Of a stretch of 21,559 bases of DNA, positions 1-7,634 are shown piece after piece. The notes beneath the pieces were generated by a model. That model worked only from the letters and a program-made list of their open reading frames with translations. It did no database searches and was not told where the DNA came from. The stretch is from a virus. Where the stretch lies: positions 1 through 21,559 of the IMG/VR virus record IMGVR_UViG_3300030104_000110; one strand, given 5' to 3'. Position numbers and translations under genes: made by a program. Within the stretch, counting starts at the first letter, position 1. Every line of letters begins with the position of its first letter.

Positions 1-1537
1 CAGTAGCTGTAACTGTTGTACTCATGTCTAACAATTGATTTGTTTGTGCAGTCGAAGATGAAAACTGGTCAGAGATACTAGGTGAATTACTGATGCTTCC
101 TGTTGCACTAGCCGATGTTGAACCGGAAGTTGCTAAGTTTGAGCTAGAGTTTGTTGATGTATTACCACCTGTTGTTGTGTATATACTTTCTCTAGCAGTT
201 TTAATTGTAGATGCAACCACAGCTAACGATTTTTCTTTTGTTAAACTAGAGCCTTTTTCTTCAGCAACAAGCTCCTCTTCTTCTATTTCTTCTTCTATAA
301 CTTCGTCTTCTTCGTCTTCAACAAGTTCTTCAATAAGTTCTTCCTCCTGCTCCTCTGCATACGCAAGTTCTTCTTCCACAATTGTCTCTTCCTCAAACCA
401 CTCCTCCACTTCTTCAATAAATGTTTCTTGAAATACAAACTCTTCAATCATTAAATCTTCAATAGGTATAAAGACTTCTTCGTCACGCATGAATGGTAGA
501 GGTTCTATAAATTCTTCTAGTGGTTGTAACTGTTCAAAGATTATTTCTTCTGCAAAAATAAACTCAGGTTCTTCAAAGATGTCATACTCAAATTCAAACA
601 CATACTCTTCAAAGATTTCTGGCTCTTCAAAAGTGTCATACATGTCATACTCTTCATAACCATAGTCAAACAAGTCTTCTTCATAACCATAATCAAAGTA
701 TTCTTCTTCTTGATAATAACCAATGTCCATTTCTTGCGTATATCCGGGACAGAAAGGACCGTATTGTGGGTCTAAGTCACACTGTAGATCATCGTAAGCA
801 TCCCAATATCCTGCACAACTTACATCGTTTAGTGGATTACTACAGTCAAGAGTCTCACTTGTACCATACAAAGAACCACCATCTTCTAGTAAAGTATTTG
901 CTGCAGTGTTATTCCAGTTAGTACTTACACACGAGCTAGTGTTGGTTGTGCCTGTATTACATTCATCGTGAAACAAGTATTGATAGTAAGTATCTGAATC
1001 TTTCTGTTGACCAATAAGAACATCGTGTTGAATAATATCTAAGTCACCATATCTAAAATCAAATGTAGAGTTAGTCCAAAGTATTACTTCAAAACTGTTA
1101 TCAGATGCACGGTTGTACTCTTTCAGATCGTACCAACCAAAGACTGTTTTATCGCTAAAGTTCTTGGCTAACATCTTAGACTGATTATCTCTAATGAGGT
1201 CAGTCCAAAATGGAAACAATGTATAGTTGTATTGTGGAAGTGGGTCAGGTGTATAATCACCACAGTAATTATTATAGTTTACATTACCTGTACCTAATCC
1301 AAAGTGAAGGCAACCATTCGTAGCCATACGAGCAGAGGTAAATTGTTTGTCGTAAAAAGTAAACGTAAAGTCTAAATTAAAAGCAGACGAAAGCTGGTCG
1401 TCACCAACATTAAGATTAGTAGTGCCTGATTCGTTTGTGAGGTCTACTAAAGACTGATTGCCTTCGTAGATATACTGACTAAAGACATTAAGACTTAAGA
1501 GACACGCTACTGCGTAGCATAAAATTCTTTTCTGCAT
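1..1537 (-). CDS. Secreted nidogen-like (NIDO) domain protein with Glu-rich tract, 3' end outside window
   Basis: This frame stays open from an ATG at 1537 to the window edge, giving 512 codons with no stop, so the C-terminus is missing. Residues 1-20 look like a Sec signal peptide: basic start MQKR, hydrophobic core, then a likely cut after VFS. Residues about 50-190 resemble an extracellular nidogen-like domain, with signatures ATNGCLHFG (72-80), LFPFWTDL (107-114) and SFEVILWTNSTFDFRYGDLD (148-167). A Cys-containing stretch follows (Cys 193, 203, 232, 241, 253, 263). Residues about 276-428 are an acidic, aromatic low-complexity tract, and the visible end is Ser/Thr-rich. The start overlaps the upstream gene by 31 bases and has AAAGG just before it. 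Family knowledge: NIDO domains occur in extracellular adhesive proteins. The role here is inferred: an exported adhesin or surface-modifying protein made late in infection. An outer virion decoration is the alternative. The reading frame is certain, the domain call moderate. Confidence 0.65.
   Translation of the reverse strand, partial: MQKRILCYAVACLLSLNVFSQYIYEGNQSLVDLTNESGTTNLNVGDDQLSSAFNLDFTFTFYDKQFTSARMATNGCLHFGLGTGNVNYNNYCGDYTPDPLPQYNYTLFPFWTDLIRDNQSKMLAKNFSDKTVFGWYDLKEYNRASDNSFEVILWTNSTFDFRYGDLDIIQHDVLIGQQKDSDTYYQYLFHDECNTGTTNTSSCVSTNWNNTAANTLLEDGGSLYGTSETLDCSNPLNDVSCAGYWDAYDDLQCDLDPQYGPFCPGYTQEMDIGYYQEEEYFDYGYEEDLFDYGYEEYDMYDTFEEPEIFEEYVFEFEYDIFEEPEFIFAEEIIFEQLQPLEEFIEPLPFMRDEEVFIPIEDLMIEEFVFQETFIEEVEEWFEEETIVEEELAYAEEQEEELIEELVEDEEDEVIEEEIEEEELVAEEKGSSLTKEKSLAVVASTIKTARESIYTTTGGNTSTNSSSNLATSGSTSASATGSISNSPSISDQFSSSTAQTNQLLDMSTTVTAT
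254..712 (-). repeat. Coding low-complexity tract rich in Glu, Phe and Tyr
   Basis: Residues about 276-428 of the NIDO-like protein are dominated by Glu, first mixed with Phe/Tyr/Asp and then almost pure Glu with Ile/Val. A tandem unit of nine residues (27 bases) is visible at 650-701, encoding FDYGYEE twice in succession. On the plus strand the tract reads as TTC/TCT triplets, which produces a spurious Ser-rich open frame. It may be an extended, highly charged linker between the globular head and a Ser/Thr tail; that role is inference. Confidence 0.7.
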
Positions 1538-2586
1538 TGACCTTTGGTTTTAGTTTTTCGTGTGTAAATAACCTTAACTGCCCCAACAACATCTTTGTTT
1601 ATTTTATCTCTGTTAGGGTTTCTTTCATGTGTGCATTGCTGTATAAAAAGTTTCTCTTGCTCTTTAGCATCAGGTCTTTTAGATTTGTTTTGTTCCCAAG
1701 CCATTGTTGCTTCTTTACCTATTTTACCTCGGTAAGGGCAAGGAGTACCAGCCATCTCCATAGCTTTAAATACTCTTGGGTCTTGACAAAGTATAGATAC
1801 TGAAGCGACTTTCATACCGGTATCGTATAGATACTTGGAAAGTTTTAAGCGTTCACAGTTCTCGTCAGTCACAGTTGCTCCTGTAGAGAACCCAAATACT
1901 TGCCCTTGAAAAGCCCCTGAACGACCTACTGTACATAGGTCTTGGGAATAACTCATAATGCTAGGTGCAATAGCAGAAGCAGGAGGTGCTTTACTTTTTA
2001 CGTTCTGATTAATAGTTTGGGTAGAGTTAGACTCATTAATATTTCTATTGGTATTATCAGATGTAGTGTTATTATTATTATTGTTAGTATTTTGAGTAGT
2101 AACATTTGAATCTGAAGTTGATTGATTAATGTTAGTATTAGTATTTGTATTAGTATTATTACTTGTAGAATTACTTGTATTGTTTACATTTTGATTTACT
2201 GTAGAGTTTACAGTAGATGTAGATGTAGACGTAGATGTGTTGACGTTGTTATTAGTATTGGTATTATTGCTTGTAGATGTGGAATTATTAACATTGTTAT
2301 TTGTGTTAGTTGATGTATTAACATTAGTATTGTTATTAGTTGAAGTGTTTACATTAGTATTAGAATTTGTATTGGTATTTGTATTTGTATTTGTGTTAGT
2401 ATTATTATTTGTATTTGTATTAGTAGTAACCGTTGTATTAATTGTAGTTAAACCATTATCTTCACAATACTGAGTACCTGACGTACAGTTACCTGTAGGT
2501 TCAGCACTTAACCCAAACGACAATGTAATTAAACTCAATATAAATAATGGTCCAAAAAATCCTCTATTTAAATCACCTCTTGACAC
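1507..2586 (-). CDS. Exported Asn/Thr-repeat protein with conserved Cys-containing C-domain (GTG start)
   Basis: I start this gene at GTG 2586, giving 359 residues. AGGAG lies nine bases upstream (2596-2600), and the start makes a clean signal peptide of about 28 residues ending LSFGLSA. An upstream in-frame ATG at 2652 would run through the preceding gene and lacks these features. After the signal come a short CTSGTQYC element (Cys 34, 41), then about 150 residues built almost only of Asn, Thr, Ser and Val (47-195), then a globular C-domain (about 205-359) with Cys 218, 244, 267, 283, 318 and 351. That domain contains DENCERLKLSKYLYDTGMK and AGTPCPYRGKIG. I recall similar C-domains in other marine phages but know of no assigned function. 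The layout suggests a stalk carrying a disulfide-stabilised head outside the cytoplasm. The gene follows the lysis cassette and overlaps the next gene by 31 bases. Confidence 0.75.
   Translation of the reverse strand: MSRGDLNRGFFGPLFILSLITLSFGLSAEPTGNCTSGTQYCEDNGLTTINTTVTTNTNTNNNTNTNTNTNTNTNSNTNVNTSTNNNTNVNTSTNTNNNVNNSTSTSNNTNTNNNVNTSTSTSTSTVNSTVNQNVNNTSNSTSNNTNTNTNTNINQSTSDSNVTTQNTNNNNNNTTSDNTNRNINESNSTQTINQNVKSKAPPASAIAPSIMSYSQDLCTVGRSGAFQGQVFGFSTGATVTDENCERLKLSKYLYDTGMKVASVSILCQDPRVFKAMEMAGTPCPYRGKIGKEATMAWEQNKSKRPDAKEQEKLFIQQCTHERNPNRDKINKDVVGAVKVIYTRKTKTKGQCRKEFYATQ
2002..2448 (-). repeat. Imperfect hexanucleotide tract encoding Asn-Thr/Ser repeats
   Basis: On the plus strand this stretch is dominated by variants of ATTAGT, ATTTGT and TGTATT. 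On the coding strand these are AAY-ACN and AAY-AGY dicodons, giving long runs such as TNTNTNTNTNTNSNTN. The tract fills residues about 47-195 of the gene at 1507-2586. Because the unit is six bases, gain or loss of units keeps the reading frame, so the stalk can change length without destroying the protein. Confidence 0.8.
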
Positions 2587-2587
2587 T

Positions 2588-2968
2588 TTATTTATCTCCT
2601 GCTGGTTTTTTAGATGTGCTAGTGTATAGACCAAACCATGCAGCTCCTGCACCTACAACAACAGATATTAAACCTGATTGTTCCATTGTAGGATTGTCTA
2701 GTCCCATAAACCAAAATGTGGTATAATATAATAAATACATGTAAACACTTAAAAAAGCTCGAGGTATAATCCTCCAGCTATCTACAGCTTGTGCTACAAA
2801 TATTAATTTTTGATAAGGGTTATCATTCTTAGTATCTTCTAACTCTCTTATCCTATCTTTTAATTCTGACTTTTCTTGTAGCAAAGCCATGAATTTATTA
2901 AGGTCAATTTCTACCTCATTTCTATCCATGTCGCCACTAAAGCCACCCATCATATTATTGTTTTGCAT
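2588..2968 (-). CDS. Small membrane protein of the lysis region, possible second holin or regulator
   Basis: This 126-residue protein has a polar N-terminus, a likely coiled coil at about 22-46 (LNKFMALLQEKSELKDRIRE) and two hydrophobic segments at about 68-90 and 98-116 separated by a short acidic turn (LDNPTMEQSG). It ends in a short Lys-containing tail. The start has GAGGG four bases before the ATG. It lies directly after the three-helix holin-like gene and within 0.7 kb of the lysozyme, so a part in membrane permeabilisation or in controlling the holin is reasonable. That is inference from position and topology only; I do not recognise the family with certainty. It is translationally close to the next gene, with one base between its stop and the GTG start. 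Confidence 0.6.
   Translation of the reverse strand: MQNNNMMGGFSGDMDRNEVEIDLNKFMALLQEKSELKDRIRELEDTKNDNPYQKLIFVAQAVDSWRIIPRAFLSVYMYLLYYTTFWFMGLDNPTMEQSGLISVVVGAGAAWFGLYTSTSKKPAGDK
2596..2600 (-). promoter_or_regulatory. Ribosome binding site that fixes a GTG start
   Basis: The coding strand reads AGGAG here, nine bases before GTG 2586. It sits inside the last codons of the upstream gene, whose TAA (2590-2588) ends one base before the GTG. The same arrangement, GGAGATAAA then a start, precedes the ATG at 20302. This favours the GTG over an upstream ATG at 2652. Confidence 0.75.
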
Positions 2969-2979
2969 AATGCCCTCTA

Positions 2980-3411
2980 TTATTTTTTAACTAAACTACC
3001 ACCAAAGTACATGCCTATAATAGCTGATACTAAGTTAGTATCTAGTTGCGTAATTACCAAGCCTTTAAATGTTATCCATTCAAAAACTTCTCTCCCTTCT
3101 GTTAAAAATAAAAATCCCGGATTAAATACAGTATAACCTACTGTTACATCTACATCTGGATAGTATACTGCTACTAGTTTAGGCAGTATAACAATTGCAA
3201 AGATAGATGATAAGGCAATGATACGTCTTGTCCATTGAAACCCTACATTATCCACGTTTCTTGCAGATTCAATTGCTTCTAATTGAAATTTACCACGAGT
3301 AATTAAAAGCTCTTGTTCTTTTTGTTTAGCTTTTAATCTTTGTGACCACAGACTTAGCATACTACTAATTAAAGTAGACCCAAGCATGGTTATAATTTCA
3401 AATGGAAACAT
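2980..3411 (-). CDS. Putative holin, three transmembrane segments (GTA-holin-like)
   Basis: This 143-residue protein has hydrophobic segments at about 4-22, 64-84 and 117-140. A basic, Gln/Lys-rich helix (SQRLKAKQKEQELLITRGK) lies between the first two, and the second segment begins with FQWTRRIIAL. This layout matches what I know of phage and gene-transfer-agent holins of the three-helix type, which oligomerise in the inner membrane and release the endolysin. The lysozyme gene is two genes upstream in the same transcript and has no signal peptide, so a holin is needed nearby. The start follows the previous stop by one base, with no strong separate ribosome site, suggesting coupled translation. 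The exact family assignment would need a profile search. Confidence 0.62.
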   Translation of the reverse strand: MFPFEIITMLGSTLISSMLSLWSQRLKAKQKEQELLITRGKFQLEAIESARNVDNVGFQWTRRIIALSSIFAIVILPKLVAVYYPDVDVTVGYTVFNPGFLFLTEGREVFEWITFKGLVITQLDTNLVSAIIGMYFGGSLVKK

Positions 3412-3412
3412 A

Positions 3413-3649
3413 TTATTTATCCAGTGTTAAAGTTGATTCAAGTAATTCGTTTACAGAGTTTATTAGGTACTCCGGTATTTCTGCACCTAATATATCGTCC
3501 GCATTATATGCTATCATATAAGATTCTAACAGGTCTTCGTATAAAGGTCTGAACTCTTCTCTAGTTACCCAAGCTTCGTTACATTTTGTACGAGCTTTAC
3601 AGTCTATTCGATACGCAACATCGAGTTGTTTTTCTGTATAGAGTAACAT
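3413..3649 (-). CDS. Small hypothetical protein in the lysis cassette
   Basis: This 78-residue protein is of no family I can name. It has no membrane segment or signal peptide. It is acidic overall with two Cys near the start (IDCKARTKCNEAW) and a predicted helical C-terminal half rich in Leu, Glu and Asp. Its ATG overlaps the lysozyme stop as TAATG, and its stop is one base from the holin-like start, so it is translated as part of the lysis set. It might be a small cytoplasmic regulator of lysis or simply a passenger; the sequence does not decide. Confidence 0.6.
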   Translation of the reverse strand: MLLYTEKQLDVAYRIDCKARTKCNEAWVTREEFRPLYEDLLESYMIAYNADDILGAEIPEYLINSVNELLESTLTLDK

Positions 3650-4098
3650 TATTGATCAAGGACAACCTGCTGTAGCTCAACGCTACGTCTACCTACTTGA
3701 GTAAACCACCGACTGTTTTGCATTTCGGCAGCCATTCTATCCCAGTTATGTTCTCTACAAGCCTGTAGCATATTTCTAAACTTTAAAAGTCTTGAACCAC
3801 CTAAATTAAAACACATGTTTACTAACACGTGCTGTATTTTTTCAGGAAGTTTATAAAAATCTTCTTGATTACCAAACACATGTATAGCTTCTTTATAATG
3901 TTTATTAAAATCATCTTCGTAATACATGTCAACTACTTCTTGTGATACAGGTGTACCAACTTCCCAAGAATATTCGGGGTCATTAGGCTGACATAAATGA
4001 CCAACTCCTAGAGTTTTATAGCCTAAACTGTCCATATAAATTTCTAGGACTTCGCCCTCGTGTCGTTTAATATCTGCTTTACATTGTTCAATGTTCAT
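3649..4098 (-). CDS. Endolysin, T4-type lysozyme (glycoside hydrolase family 24)
   Basis: This 149-residue enzyme is expected to cut the N-acetylmuramic acid to N-acetylglucosamine bond of peptidoglycan at the end of infection. The N-terminus carries the T4-lysozyme catalytic layout: RHEG with Glu14, Asp23 in YMDSLG, and Thr29 in YKTLGVGH. The spacing (8 and 5 residues between them) equals that of T4 Glu11-Asp20-Thr26. Later landmarks are VLVNMCFNLGG (about 92-102) and the C-terminal SRWFTQVGRRS, typical of the family. There is no signal peptide or membrane anchor, so release depends on a holin, and a suitable candidate lies just downstream. The ATG overlaps the stop of the preceding large gene as ATGA, and its own stop overlaps the next ATG. 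Length is close to the 164 residues of T4 lysozyme. Confidence 0.93.
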   Translation of the reverse strand: MNIEQCKADIKRHEGEVLEIYMDSLGYKTLGVGHLCQPNDPEYSWEVGTPVSQEVVDMYYEDDFNKHYKEAIHVFGNQEDFYKLPEKIQHVLVNMCFNLGGSRLLKFRNMLQACREHNWDRMAAEMQNSRWFTQVGRRSVELQQVVLDQ

Positions 4099-7000
4099 CG
4101 TTCTTCCTCGTCTTCTAATATAACACCTGCTTGTTCATCATATGGAACACCAGTCATTCTATCTTTTCTTTCATCAGGTTCGTCAATAACATTAGGTACG
4201 TTTAAAACTATACCTCCTTTTGCATAACTACCTAGACCTGCTGTTGATGTTGTTTCTGGTGAAGAACCTCTAGCTGCTCTTCTTAATTCTTTTTTAGTTC
4301 CTTCTCCTAATACTAAATCTAATGCTGAGTATCCGGGAATATTTGTAACTAAAATTTCAGGTATATTTTTTCTATATAAAATACCATCAATTGCATCTTG
4401 AGGTAAAGGACCAGCAAAAGCTTTTAGTGTTGCTGTATAAGCTCCTACATTTCTATCATATTCGTTAGCCCATCGAGACTGATAATCAAACGGACCAAAC
4501 CCACCCCATCTTCTAATTGATTCAGCTATTAATTTGCCATCATCTTTTTTTAAACCAGTTTCATAGTCTGTTAAGTTTTCTCCATTACTTCTAATTGTAT
4601 TACCAATATGTGCTACAGCACTCATTAATATAACTGTAGGAAGTACTTTAGGTATACTTTGCATTGGACTATTAACAGCTTCGTTTGAAAATCTTTTTAA
4701 TATTGTGTTGTTAAAAACTGTTGGATATCCAGCAAACTGAACTAATAACTGAGCAGCAGGAAGAGAGAACCATAAAGGTCTGTTAGCTTCTGCAGTGCTT
4801 GGGTTTAAAATAATTTCTTTTGTAAATCTATTAGCTCCTGATGTGTAAGCTCCTTCATAAAAATCTTGAGCTTTAGCTAATGCATCATCAAACTTACCAT
4901 CTTTTAATGATGCTCGATACCAAGCAACAGCTTCGTTTGCGTCAATTCCTAAATCATTAAGTTGTTGAGTTAAATATTTTTTGTTACTTTTACTTAAATT
5001 ACCTTCAGCTAATCTTTTAGCATTGGTTTTAATTAATCTTTTTCCAGTTGTAAAAGATGCTAATTGTACAGCTTTAGTCCACTGAGTTAATAAGTTAACT
5101 TTAAAAAAAGCAGCTTGTCCTCTTTTAGCCCACTTACCATACATTCCCTCACCAGCTAACCCTTCAATTCTTTCTTGAACTGCTTGTTCTAAAGCCAACC
5201 CAGTTTTGTATAGTTCTCCCCATACATCATCATCAACAGTAGCAAAAATAGATTCTCCTTCTTTTTGAATACCAATGTCTTTAATGCCTTTTGTTTTTTT
5301 GCCAAGTATTCCTCGTTGAATTCCTTTAATACTTCTATCAAGAACACTATTACCTTCTTTAACAATTGAACTTGCAATGTCTTTTATAACTGCAGGTGAA
5401 TCTTTTAAACCTGCACGACTTAAAAGTAAAAGAGGTTCAGTAACACTTGATAAAGTAGCAAAAGGTAAGTGAGCCATTTGCTGAGATAGTTTACCCCAAT
5501 CAGCCATACTTCTAGCCCAACCTTCTCTCTTTAATAAAGAACCGGCATCTGTTTCAATGCCTGTTACTCTAGCGTGGGTTGTTCTTGCTTGTTTTATAAT
5601 TTTATCAGCATCTGTTGCTGACATACCTGCAGCTTTTAATTCTTTAAACATTGGTTGAATTGTATTATCTTCAAATTCTTTTAAAGTTTTACCAAAATAT
5701 TTTGCCCGGGCAATTGCTTGACCAGTGTTTGTAAAATAAGTTTCTAATATTTGTTGAAGATCGTCTTCTAAAAATTCAGCCATATCTTCATCTTTAATAT
5801 TTCTAAATCTTCTTTCTTGTAAAAAACCTGTAGCATTTGCACGTTGACCTTTTTGACGTAATTCAAACGGTGTCCATCTATACTCTAACATGTCTTTAAC
5901 AATCATATCAGCTTTTAATTCTTTAGCTTTTAATAATTGTTCAGGTGTAGCATCTTCAATTCTATAAATTACTTGTTGAGTTTTACCTACTTTTGTACCT
6001 TTTACTCCAGCTTCTTTTAAAAAGTTTGTTCTAAAAATATCATCATCTACACCTTTAGCATCTCTTAATACACCTTTACGAACTTCATCAGTTAACTCAT
6101 CAACAAACTGTACTGTTGGTAGTTCGTTTATAGGATCAGCGTGTCCGGAATCAATTAATAATTTTTTAAATTTATCTTGTTTTTTTTCTAAAACTTCATA
6201 TTTAAAAAGTCTTGGGAAATAACCTTTAGTAAATTTAACAAAAGGTCCAAATAAACCTACTTGAGCTGCATCTTTAAAAGCTGTATCTAGAGTTTCACGA
6301 ACTCCTTTATAAGCTTGTATAACTGCTGGTTCAACTTGCCCTTTTAATTTATCTACATTATTTATATCTAATGTATTGTCTCTTAATAATTTTAAAAGAG
6401 AAGCTTCTTGTTTTTTATCTAATCTAGCTCTCCATCCTGTACGATATAAAACATTTAAACTTTTAGCTAAAGCATATTGATATTTTCCTATCATTTCTCC
6501 CATAAACAAACCAAAAGATTTTTCTTTAACTCCTTTTTCTCCTCTGCTTGTTAAAGTTGTATCATAGTCATATCTTAATTTTTTTAAAAATTCTTTAAGT
6601 GTTGGAGATTTTTCAACATAAGAATTAAACCATGTAGTAGGCTTACCAAATGTATTTGCAATAATTTTATTTAAAGTTGGACCACTAGAAGATAAAGCTA
6701 AATCAATTCTAGAATCTTCAACAACTTCTTTTCTAGTTTGTGATGAAGCTACATTATCAATTAAGTTTTCATTAGTATGTTTAAACTCTTTAGTTAAATA
6801 TCTATTACCATATAAACCGAGCCCACCACCAATAACACCACCAGCTATACCACCAAATAATCCACCAGCTACTGTCATCCCAGCAAGAGAACCTAAATCA
6901 TATTCATCTCTAATACCAAGATCAACATCAATATCCTGCACAAAAAACTCATGTGGTCCAGCCCAAGCCATGCCTTCAGCAGCACCAAAAAGTGCAGTTT

Positions 7001-7631
7001 GTTTAGCAGCTCTTACAGCTTTAGCTTGTTTTAAAGCTGCTCGTTTTGACAATTGTGAAGCTGTAAGTTTTTTAACACCTGCTTGTGCTGCAGCTCCTAA
7101 AGCTCCACGTGTAGCTAAACTAGCACCACCTGTAGGTATAGCAAATAATCCTGCAAGAATATTTAAAGGGTCGGTTAAAATATCTACAGATAAATCTTTA
7201 ACTAAATTAAATCGTTCTTTAAAACCTTTTAAGTTAGAATTATTAAATTTATTACGAAGGTAAATATAATCTTGTTTTTCTTGTTCAGTCCAATCACCAA
7301 CTTCAGTAGACCTAACAAATGCAGAACTTAAACTAAAATTTTCATCACGCAAGTATTCAAAAATATTTTCATTTCTACCTATACCCTGTAAAAATCTTTC
7401 TGCTCTCATAGCAAACTCAGGGTCTTTTTCTAAATCAGTTAAACTATAGTTATAACCAAGATTAGATGGAGTATCATACTCAGTAACTGAAGCTAAGTTT
7501 GGTTCAGGAGCTACTGTATATGTTTCTTCAGGAGTTAATCCATAAGATTCAGAAACAATATCAGCAAACAAAGGATTGTCATTTGTAGGTTCTTTAGGTT
7601 CATCTATAAACCTTGTAAGATCAACTGCCAT
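4095..7631 (-). CDS. Very large internal virion / DNA-ejection protein (T7 gp16-like by size and place)
   Basis: This 1178-residue protein is mostly predicted helical. Hydrophobic, Gly/Ala-rich segments at about 154-187 and 248-275 (the latter includes GGLFGGIAGGVIGGGLG) could insert in a membrane. A hydrophobic patch near VILMSAVAHIGN lies towards the C-terminus. The tail of the protein (from about 1132) has YAKGGIVLNVP followed by EPDERKDRMTG and an acidic end, a C-terminal motif I recall in large inner-virion proteins of marine podoviruses. No transglycosylase motif is evident here. It follows the 882-residue transglycosylase-bearing protein by three bases, and its stop overlaps the lysozyme start by four, so it closes the structural block. 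By size, order and helical, membrane-prone character it likely joins the ejection channel that carries DNA across the envelope; this is inference. Confidence 0.7.
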   Translation of the reverse strand: MAVDLTRFIDEPKEPTNDNPLFADIVSESYGLTPEETYTVAPEPNLASVTEYDTPSNLGYNYSLTDLEKDPEFAMRAERFLQGIGRNENIFEYLRDENFSLSSAFVRSTEVGDWTEQEKQDYIYLRNKFNNSNLKGFKERFNLVKDLSVDILTDPLNILAGLFAIPTGGASLATRGALGAAAQAGVKKLTASQLSKRAALKQAKAVRAAKQTALFGAAEGMAWAGPHEFFVQDIDVDLGIRDEYDLGSLAGMTVAGGLFGGIAGGVIGGGLGLYGNRYLTKEFKHTNENLIDNVASSQTRKEVVEDSRIDLALSSSGPTLNKIIANTFGKPTTWFNSYVEKSPTLKEFLKKLRYDYDTTLTSRGEKGVKEKSFGLFMGEMIGKYQYALAKSLNVLYRTGWRARLDKKQEASLLKLLRDNTLDINNVDKLKGQVEPAVIQAYKGVRETLDTAFKDAAQVGLFGPFVKFTKGYFPRLFKYEVLEKKQDKFKKLLIDSGHADPINELPTVQFVDELTDEVRKGVLRDAKGVDDDIFRTNFLKEAGVKGTKVGKTQQVIYRIEDATPEQLLKAKELKADMIVKDMLEYRWTPFELRQKGQRANATGFLQERRFRNIKDEDMAEFLEDDLQQILETYFTNTGQAIARAKYFGKTLKEFEDNTIQPMFKELKAAGMSATDADKIIKQARTTHARVTGIETDAGSLLKREGWARSMADWGKLSQQMAHLPFATLSSVTEPLLLLSRAGLKDSPAVIKDIASSIVKEGNSVLDRSIKGIQRGILGKKTKGIKDIGIQKEGESIFATVDDDVWGELYKTGLALEQAVQERIEGLAGEGMYGKWAKRGQAAFFKVNLLTQWTKAVQLASFTTGKRLIKTNAKRLAEGNLSKSNKKYLTQQLNDLGIDANEAVAWYRASLKDGKFDDALAKAQDFYEGAYTSGANRFTKEIILNPSTAEANRPLWFSLPAAQLLVQFAGYPTVFNNTILKRFSNEAVNSPMQSIPKVLPTVILMSAVAHIGNTIRSNGENLTDYETGLKKDDGKLIAESIRRWGGFGPFDYQSRWANEYDRNVGAYTATLKAFAGPLPQDAIDGILYRKNIPEILVTNIPGYSALDLVLGEGTKKELRRAARGSSPETTSTAGLGSYAKGGIVLNVPNVIDEPDERKDRMTGVPYDEQAGVILEDEEER

Positions 7632-7634
7632 GTA

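Noticed and set aside
93-431. Ser-rich open frame of 112 codons on the plus strand
   Set aside because: It is the antisense shadow of the Glu-rich tract (GAA/GAG codons read as TTC/TCT). There is no ribosome site and it lies opposite a continuous coding frame.
541-723. Minus-strand frame of 60 codons rich in Lys, Met and Ser
   Set aside because: It is another frame of the acidic repeat in the NIDO-like gene, with low complexity and no ribosome site.
2002-2448. Possible CRISPR array or noncoding satellite in the repeat tract
   Set aside because: There are no fixed-length spacers or identical direct repeats, and the tract is in frame within a gene with a signal peptide and a conserved-looking C-domain.
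2122-2473. Two plus-strand frames rich in Ile, Val and Leu that look like membrane proteins
   Set aside because: They are reverse readings of the Asn/Thr hexanucleotide tract. The hydrophobicity follows from the complement of AAY-ACN codons.
2587-2652. Upstream ATG start (2652) for the Asn/Thr-repeat gene
   Set aside because: It would add 22 residues inside the preceding gene and bury the signal peptide. The GTG at 2586 has AGGAG at nine bases.
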